Shown: positions 59,243-64,000 of the stretch, one piece after another | How the letters are laid out: each line of letters starts with the position of its first letter | Position numbering within the stretch: the stretch's first letter is position 1 | Assembly (NCBI GenBank): GCA_963788115.1 | Contig: CAWBFD010000002.1 | Location: 124,001 to 188,000, forward strand | DNA length: 64,000 bases | From: CAWBFD01 sp963788115 | GTDB lineage: Bacteria > Actinomycetota > Thermoleophilia > Solirubrobacterales > 70-9 | Reading direction: 5' to 3' | Notes under the pieces: generated by a model | What the model was told of the DNA's origin: nothing | What the model saw: only the letters and a program-made list of their open reading frames with translations | Databases searched by the model: none | Program-made: the position numbers and the translations under genes

Positions 59243-60031
59243 CTAGCCCAGCCACTCATCCGGGTACACACGCACGGCCAGATGGGAGAAGTCACCAGAG
59301 TCGCGTATCGCCTCTGCCGCCGAGACCATGGCGGCCACGGCGACCCAGAGAAACCGGGATCCGACGCTGATCCGCTGAGCGCCGGCCTCGGCCATTTCTC
59401 CCATCGAGAGGCCCGAGCGCGCGAGCACGTTGAGTGGTTTGCCTGTCGCTTCGGAGATCGCCCGGATCTGGTCCGTGCTCCCGAGCCCGGGCGCGTAGAG
59501 CACGTCGGCACCGGCCCGCTCGTAGGCCTGAAGGCGGGCGATCGTGTCGTCGAGATCTGGGTTGTCGTGCAGAAAGTTCTCGGCACGCGCGGTGAGCGTG
59601 AAGGGGAAGCCGAGGCCATCGGCCGCCTCGCGTGCCGCGGCGATCCGCTCGGCGGCGTGGTTGAGCTCGTAGATGGCGCCCTCGCGGTCCCAGTCCTCGA
59701 TCGAGCCGCCGACCGCGCCTGCCTCGGCGGCCCCGATGATGGCGCGTGCGGCCTCCTCCGGAGAATGCCCATGGCCGTTCTCGAGGTCCACCGAGACCGG
59801 CAACTCGGTCGCCGCGGCGATAGCCCGGGTGTGGTCGATCACCTGGTCGAGCGTCACGTCGCCGTCCAGCTTCCCGACGGTGAAGGCGAACCCGCCGCTG
59901 GTCGTCGCCAGCGCCCTGAAGCCGAGCGACCCGAGCACCTTGGCCGAGCCCGCATCCCAGGGGTTCGGGATCACAAACGGCTCGCCCTCGTGCAGGGCTA
60001 GAAAGGCCGCTCCCTGTTCTTCCTGGGTCAC
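59243..60031 (-). CDS. Isocitrate lyase/PEP mutase superfamily enzyme
   Basis: A 262-residue (beta/alpha)8 protein: GEPFVIPNPWDAGSAKVLGSLGFRALATTSGGFAFTVG, VSVDLENGHGHSPEEAARAIIGAAEAGAVGGSIEDWDREG, and TARAENFLHDNPDLDDTIARLQAYERAGADVLYAPGL. Metal-binding Asp/Glu residues remain, but the catalytic Cys of isocitrate lyases is absent (LENGHG instead of KKCGH). The likely role is a lyase or hydrolase of 2-oxo or phosphono acids; specificity is unknown. Confidence 0.87.
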   Translation of the reverse strand: MTQEEQGAAFLALHEGEPFVIPNPWDAGSAKVLGSLGFRALATTSGGFAFTVGKLDGDVTLDQVIDHTRAIAAATELPVSVDLENGHGHSPEEAARAIIGAAEAGAVGGSIEDWDREGAIYELNHAAERIAAAREAADGLGFPFTLTARAENFLHDNPDLDDTIARLQAYERAGADVLYAPGLGSTDQIRAISEATGKPLNVLARSGLSMGEMAEAGAQRISVGSRFLWVAVAAMVSAAEAIRDSGDFSHLAVRVYPDEWLG

Positions 60032-60131
60032 GCGTTCCCAGCCTAACGACGGCGAGGCTGCGCCTGATGGCGCTCGCGCGGCGCCTCCACTTCTTGGCGC
60101 TTCCTCTGCGAGGGCGTGGGCGGAGTGCCCA

Positions 60132-60989
60132 TCAGTGGAGACTGGTCGCGAAGATGGTGAAACCCGACCCGGTGCCGAACGAGACCCCCCGGACCTCGGT
60201 CGCCTCCCAGGCTCGCTCGGGGATGTACATGCGAAAGTCGCCGGAGCCGACCGTGTTCGACCCGTTCACGTCGATCGTGCGGCAGGTGCCCTGGGTGGGC
60301 AGCGTCGTGCGCGATCGCGTCTCCGCCGTGCTCGTTATCCCACCCCCGGTGTAGAGGACGTCCGAGGCCCCGAAGTTGACTCCACCGGGCGGATTGCAGA
60401 TGGCAAGCTTGTCCGGATCCCCCGCCGGCGTGCTCCGCAGCTCGAAGGCGCCCAGATCGATGAACGTGGTCGGATCGCTCGCGCTATAGGGGAGCTCGGT
60501 GTGGAGGATCCCACCGCGGATCGTGCAGCACGGGGAATCGCCTCGGCCCCTCACGACTCCGCTCAACGTCGATTCGTCGACGTCGGCGCCGCTCAGCGTC
60601 TCGTCCTCCACCTCGAAGCCCTGGATCCCGTCGTTGGGGACCCCGAACGCGGTCCCCTGCTCGGTGATGTCGGCGTTGAACGCGCCGGCGGCGAGCTCAC
60701 TGAAGCCGACTGCGTCGGCGCCGATCTCATCCGGCTGGACCGCGTCAGCACCGATGTCGGTGGAGGTGACGCTTTCGTCCACGACATCGGCCCCCGTGAC
60801 GCCCTTGCCGTCCTTGATGTCGACCGTCCTGATCGTGTCGTCGACGATATGGCGGGAGGTGACGCTGTTGGCGCTGAGCGCCCAGGCGCTCCCACCGAGC
60901 GCGACGAACAGGGCAAGCAGCGCCACCGCCATCGCCGGCGAGATCCGGGCCGGCTGAGAGCTCTCGCGAAATCGGCTTGAAGAGATCAT
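60132..60989 (-). CDS. Secreted/surface repeat protein of Solirubrobacterales type
   Basis: A 285-residue protein with an N-terminal signal/anchor (PAMAVALLALFVALGGSAWALSA). Residues 40-130 hold imperfect short repeats of the form DESVTSTDIGADAVQPDEIGADAVGF; the C-terminal 150 residues have two Cys pairs (SPCCTIRGG, AICNPPGG) and a beta-rich pattern. The helix and repeat design matches a family I associate with Thermoleophilia; function is unknown. Confidence 0.8.
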   Translation of the reverse strand: MISSSRFRESSQPARISPAMAVALLALFVALGGSAWALSANSVTSRHIVDDTIRTVDIKDGKGVTGADVVDESVTSTDIGADAVQPDEIGADAVGFSELAAGAFNADITEQGTAFGVPNDGIQGFEVEDETLSGADVDESTLSGVVRGRGDSPCCTIRGGILHTELPYSASDPTTFIDLGAFELRSTPAGDPDKLAICNPPGGVNFGASDVLYTGGGITSTAETRSRTTLPTQGTCRTIDVNGSNTVGSGDFRMYIPERAWEATEVRGVSFGTGSGFTIFATSLH

Positions 60990-61156
60990 TCCTCCACTTC
61001 CTTCTCCCGCCAGGTCGGCTCAACTCGTGCGGTATGAGACAAGCCGACCGTAGCTCTATATGGCTGACGGATTGCGGGAATTCGTCACACATCGCGGTGC
61101 AGGTCCGGACCGTCATCGGCGACGCACACCCGGCGGTCGTCCCGCCGGCTGCCGGC

Positions 61157-64000
61157 CTATTCGGTCGAGATGTTCGGGTCGGCCTGGACCCGGTGGGGGA
61201 CGATCATCAGGAAGTTGTCGGCCGCGTCGGCCGCAAGCTCGAGCACCCGCTCGGCCTCCTCGGCCTGATCGGTCGCCCTCAGCTCGTCGGCGTAGCGGCC
61301 GAGCAGATCCTGAACGTCGAGGATCCCCCCGGCGTCGAGCTCATCGAGGTCGACCTTTGCCCCTTCCCCCAGCCGTCGCTCGATCGCCTCGCGATCGAGG
61401 TTCCAGTCCAGCTTGATCCGGACGTAGACGCGACCGCCGGTCATCCCCGAGCACGCCCACGGACCGATGTCCCCGAGCACGACGGCGCGGCCCGAGGTCA
61501 TGTACTCGAAGGCGAAGCCCTTGGCGTTGGCACGGTCGGAGATGCAGCCTCTGGAGTCGTCGAGGGGCTCTGCTGGCTCGCCGCCGAGCACGACGTCGGC
61601 ACCCGAAAGGCGGATGCAGAACCGCGAGTCGGCCGATCCCTGGACCAGCAGGCGCCCGCGCTGCGCGCCGTACGCGAACGACTTGCCGACCGAGCCGTTG
61701 ACGCGAGTGCCGTCGGCGCCGACGCCCTTCATGATCGAGACGGTCCCGCCGAGCATGCCCTTCCCGACACCGTCCTGGGCGCCCCCCTCGACGCGCATCA
61801 CGAGTCCCCAGGCGTTGAACGCCCCGAACCCCTGGCCGGCGACCGAGCCGCCGTTGAACTCCAACTCGGCCAGCACGTCATCGGGATCGCCCCGGGCTGC
61901 GCCTTCGTAGATCCGGGCGCGCGAGACGGCACCGGCGAGCTCGGCACCGAGCACCCGATCGTGTGCGTCCGTCGACCGCGGGAACTCCTGGCGCACCACC
62001 CGTCCGCCGCAGACGTCGTCGGCGAGGGCGGCGATCTCGGCCGACGCCTGCTTGCGCTCCATCCGCAGCGGGTTGGCCGCCACCAGGCCCGCCTCGGCCC
62101 GGACATCGGCGGCGACGAGCTCCTCGTCGGCGACCGGCAGGTCGACCGGCTCGAGGTCGAGGTACTCCTCGAGCGGGGTGATGAGCTCGCTGAGGTCGAG
62201 CCGGTCCGAGAACGCGGACTGCTCGAGTAGCTCGTACCGGCCGACCAGATCCTGGGCGCGTGCGAACCCAAGCTGGCCCACCACCTCGCGCACCTCATCG
62301 CCCATCGACTCGAAGAAGCGGGCGCAGTTCTCGGCCGCGGTGTTCACCGACTGCGGCGTGAACTTCTTCAGGCCGTGCTCCTGTGCCTGCTCGGTGGTCT
62401 CGATCTGAGTCGCGATGCCCACGTGACAGGTGTCGAGCTGGCAGCCCCGGCAGATCGTGCAACCGAGGGAGACCATCGCCAGGGTCCCGAACGCGACCCG
62501 GTTGGCCCCCATGCACAGCACCTTCACGAGGTCGTGGGCGTGGCGATAGCCGCCGTCCGCCCAGATCTCGACCCGATTGCGGATCCCGGCCTCCATCAGC
62601 GCTCGATGGACGAGGCGCGTGCCGATGTCGGAGGGCAGCCCCACATGGCGCAGCGCGTGCTGCCGCGCGGCCCCGGTGCCGCCCTCGAAGCCCGACAGCG
62701 TGATGATGTCGGCGCCGGCCTTGGCGATCCCGAGGCCGATCGTGCCGACATTCGGCACCACCGGCACCTTCACGGAGACCCGCAGGTCGGGGTTGACCGT
62801 CTTCAGCTCGTCGATCAACTCCGCGAGGTCCTCGATCGAGTAGAGGTCGTGGTTGTTCGAGGGCGAGATCAGATCAGTGCCGGGCGAGGCGTTCCTGGCG
62901 GCGGCGACCTTCTCTGAGACCTTCTTTCCCGGCAGGTGTCCACCCTCCCCCGGCTTCGCCCCCTGGCCGATCTTGATCTCGGCCACGTATGAGGAGTTGA
63001 GCATCTCGGCCGAGACGCCGAAGCGCCCCGATGCCACCTGCTGGCCCCGCCACTTGCGGTAGTGGCCGTACATGTCCTGGATCTCCCCGCCCTCGCCGTT
63101 GATGCAGAGGATGTTGATCGCCTTCGCCGCCTCGGCGTAGGCGCGGAAGGCAGGCTCGGACTGGGAGCCGAAGCTCATCGACGAGATCACGATCGGGTAG
63201 GCGTGATGGCCGATCCCCGCGTCGACGGCGTCGGGATCGATCGGATCCCGGTCGGACCGCAGGCGGACGATGTGGCGCATCGAGATCGGGCTCTCCGACT
63301 CCAGGTCGCGGACCTTCTGCGAGTAGTCCGCGTAGGAGGCGGTGCCGTTGGCCGCGGCGACCGCGGCCTTGTACACCTTCGGATAGAAGCGGAAGGTCTT
63401 GGCCGGCTTCGCCTCGTCGTCGCCCCGCAGGATCTGCTGGCGCCGGTCGGTATCACCGTCCAGATCCTCGAAGCCCACGCCGGCCCGGTCCGACGCGACG
63501 AACGCCTCCGTCTGGAAGATCTCCGCCAGCTGGGGCTTGACCCCGATCGAGGAGAACTGGCGCGCGTAGCCCCGGACCTCGTGGATGCCGATCGTGGAGA
63601 TCACCTTCTCGATCCCCTTGCGCAGCGCCGCGCAGATGTTCGAGACGTCCTCCTGATAGTCGTCGACGCAGATCACCTCGAGCATCACGTAGGGGGAGAC
63701 GCCGTTGGCGCCGAGTCCGAGCGCGAGCACGACGTCGTGGACGTTGCGGATCGCGCCCGAGCGCAGCACGATCGAGCAGCGCCGCCGCAGGTTCTCCCGG
63801 CCCGCCTCCACCCTGAAGGTCCGCAGCGCCTGATCGACGGCCGAGAGCGCCAGGTGAGGATCGAGATAGCGCCGATCGCCGTCGAAGACGACGCGGTCGG
63901 TGAGCACCACCAGCTCGGCGCCGTCGCGCACACGCTTGACCGCCTCTTGGCGGATCCGATCGATCGCACCGCGGGTGGTCTCCGACTCGAGCAGGGCGGT
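61157..64000 (-). CDS. gltB: Glutamate synthase large subunit (GltB), partial at 5' end
   Basis: 947 residues visible; the gene continues beyond the window's right edge. It covers the end of the central region, the FMN-binding synthase domain (KPGEGGHLPGKKVSEKVAAARN, SGFEGGTGAA) and the [3Fe-4S] cluster Cys pattern C-x5-C-x4-C in GCTICRGCQLDTCHVGIATQ. The C-terminal GXGXG beta-helix domain follows. The enzyme makes two glutamates from glutamine and 2-oxoglutarate. No gltD is in view. The stop is at 61157. Confidence 0.96.
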   Translation of the reverse strand, partial: TALLESETTRGAIDRIRQEAVKRVRDGAELVVLTDRVVFDGDRRYLDPHLALSAVDQALRTFRVEAGRENLRRRCSIVLRSGAIRNVHDVVLALGLGANGVSPYVMLEVICVDDYQEDVSNICAALRKGIEKVISTIGIHEVRGYARQFSSIGVKPQLAEIFQTEAFVASDRAGVGFEDLDGDTDRRQQILRGDDEAKPAKTFRFYPKVYKAAVAAANGTASYADYSQKVRDLESESPISMRHIVRLRSDRDPIDPDAVDAGIGHHAYPIVISSMSFGSQSEPAFRAYAEAAKAINILCINGEGGEIQDMYGHYRKWRGQQVASGRFGVSAEMLNSSYVAEIKIGQGAKPGEGGHLPGKKVSEKVAAARNASPGTDLISPSNNHDLYSIEDLAELIDELKTVNPDLRVSVKVPVVPNVGTIGLGIAKAGADIITLSGFEGGTGAARQHALRHVGLPSDIGTRLVHRALMEAGIRNRVEIWADGGYRHAHDLVKVLCMGANRVAFGTLAMVSLGCTICRGCQLDTCHVGIATQIETTEQAQEHGLKKFTPQSVNTAAENCARFFESMGDEVREVVGQLGFARAQDLVGRYELLEQSAFSDRLDLSELITPLEEYLDLEPVDLPVADEELVAADVRAEAGLVAANPLRMERKQASAEIAALADDVCGGRVVRQEFPRSTDAHDRVLGAELAGAVSRARIYEGAARGDPDDVLAELEFNGGSVAGQGFGAFNAWGLVMRVEGGAQDGVGKGMLGGTVSIMKGVGADGTRVNGSVGKSFAYGAQRGRLLVQGSADSRFCIRLSGADVVLGGEPAEPLDDSRGCISDRANAKGFAFEYMTSGRAVVLGDIGPWACSGMTGGRVYVRIKLDWNLDREAIERRLGEGAKVDLDELDAGGILDVQDLLGRYADELRATDQAEEAERVLELAADAADNFLMIVPHRVQADPNISTE

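Noticed and set aside
1..64000. tRNA, rRNA and CRISPR loci
   Set aside because: None was found by eye; a dedicated scan would be needed to exclude a tRNA.

Overview
The window looks like chromosomal DNA from a high-GC actinobacterium, most likely class Thermoleophilia (order Solirubrobacterales or a relative). This rests on the strongly GC-biased third codon positions, frequent GTG/TTG starts, a WS/DGAT acyltransferase, a MarP-like membrane protease, an AddA/AddB-type nuclease pair with a Fe-S nuclease domain, ECF41 and other sigma factors, and a secreted protein beginning with the 'VALFVALGGSAWA' helix that I associate with Solirubrobacterales. The taxonomy is inference. I found no rRNA, tRNA or CRISPR array by eye.

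Layout. 0-7 kb: the end of a SufB/SufD gene, a ROK regulator, then an approximately 2.7 kb tandem duplication. Each unit carries a secreted streptogramin-lyase-like beta-propeller gene with its own promoter block and terminator, plus an IS3 orfA that is intact in one unit and degenerate in the other. 7-10.6 kb: a minus-strand operon encoding a heme-oxygenase-fold protein, membrane proteins, a membrane-anchored cupredoxin and two small membrane proteins; the largest membrane protein is frameshifted. 10.7-19.4 kb: mostly housekeeping genes (thioredoxin-like protein, GNAT, IspH, M28 peptidase, WS/DGAT, DrrAB-type ABC exporter, EamA-like transporter, pterin dehydratase). 19.4-32.6 kb: accessory and stress genes, including a sigma factor fused to an anti-sigma-type zinc motif, a STAS protein, LysR, HxlR and MarR regulators beside their targets, an aquaporin, an M14 peptidase and a truncated flavin monooxygenase. 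It also holds two copies of a 161-bp hairpin-rich repeat.

32.6-34.6 kb is a small-gene island: a membrane protein with a C2H2 zinc finger, three overlapping mini-ORFs, a small secreted protein and an integrase remnant. 34.6-37.2 kb: a SufT-like factor, FxsA, a HAD hydrolase and two unknowns. 37.3-44.7 kb: an AddB-like/AddA-like operon and a gamma-glutamylcyclotransferase-like gene whose start lies inside a hairpin. 44.7-53.2 kb: an HxlR/NAD(P)-binding pair, a MarP-like protease divergent from a class B PBP, a lipoprotein, SRPBCC and FHA proteins, and an MMPL transporter. 53.2-64 kb: a large AAA-TPR-adenylate cyclase, an epimerase-ECF41 operon with a candidate self-recognised promoter, a SnoaL protein, a PEP-mutase-family enzyme, a repeat-containing surface protein, and most of glutamate synthase large subunit, cut by the window edge.

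Themes. Regulators often sit beside their likely target with inverted repeats in the shared promoter. Many operons are translationally coupled through ATGA/GTGA overlaps. Perfect hairpins without long U-runs mark most gene ends. The observations most worth following are the beta-propeller tandem duplication with its near-identical 5' block, the 161-bp structured repeat, the sigma-zinc-motif fusion, the ECF41 promoter, the cupredoxin/membrane operon and the coupled mini-ORF cluster.
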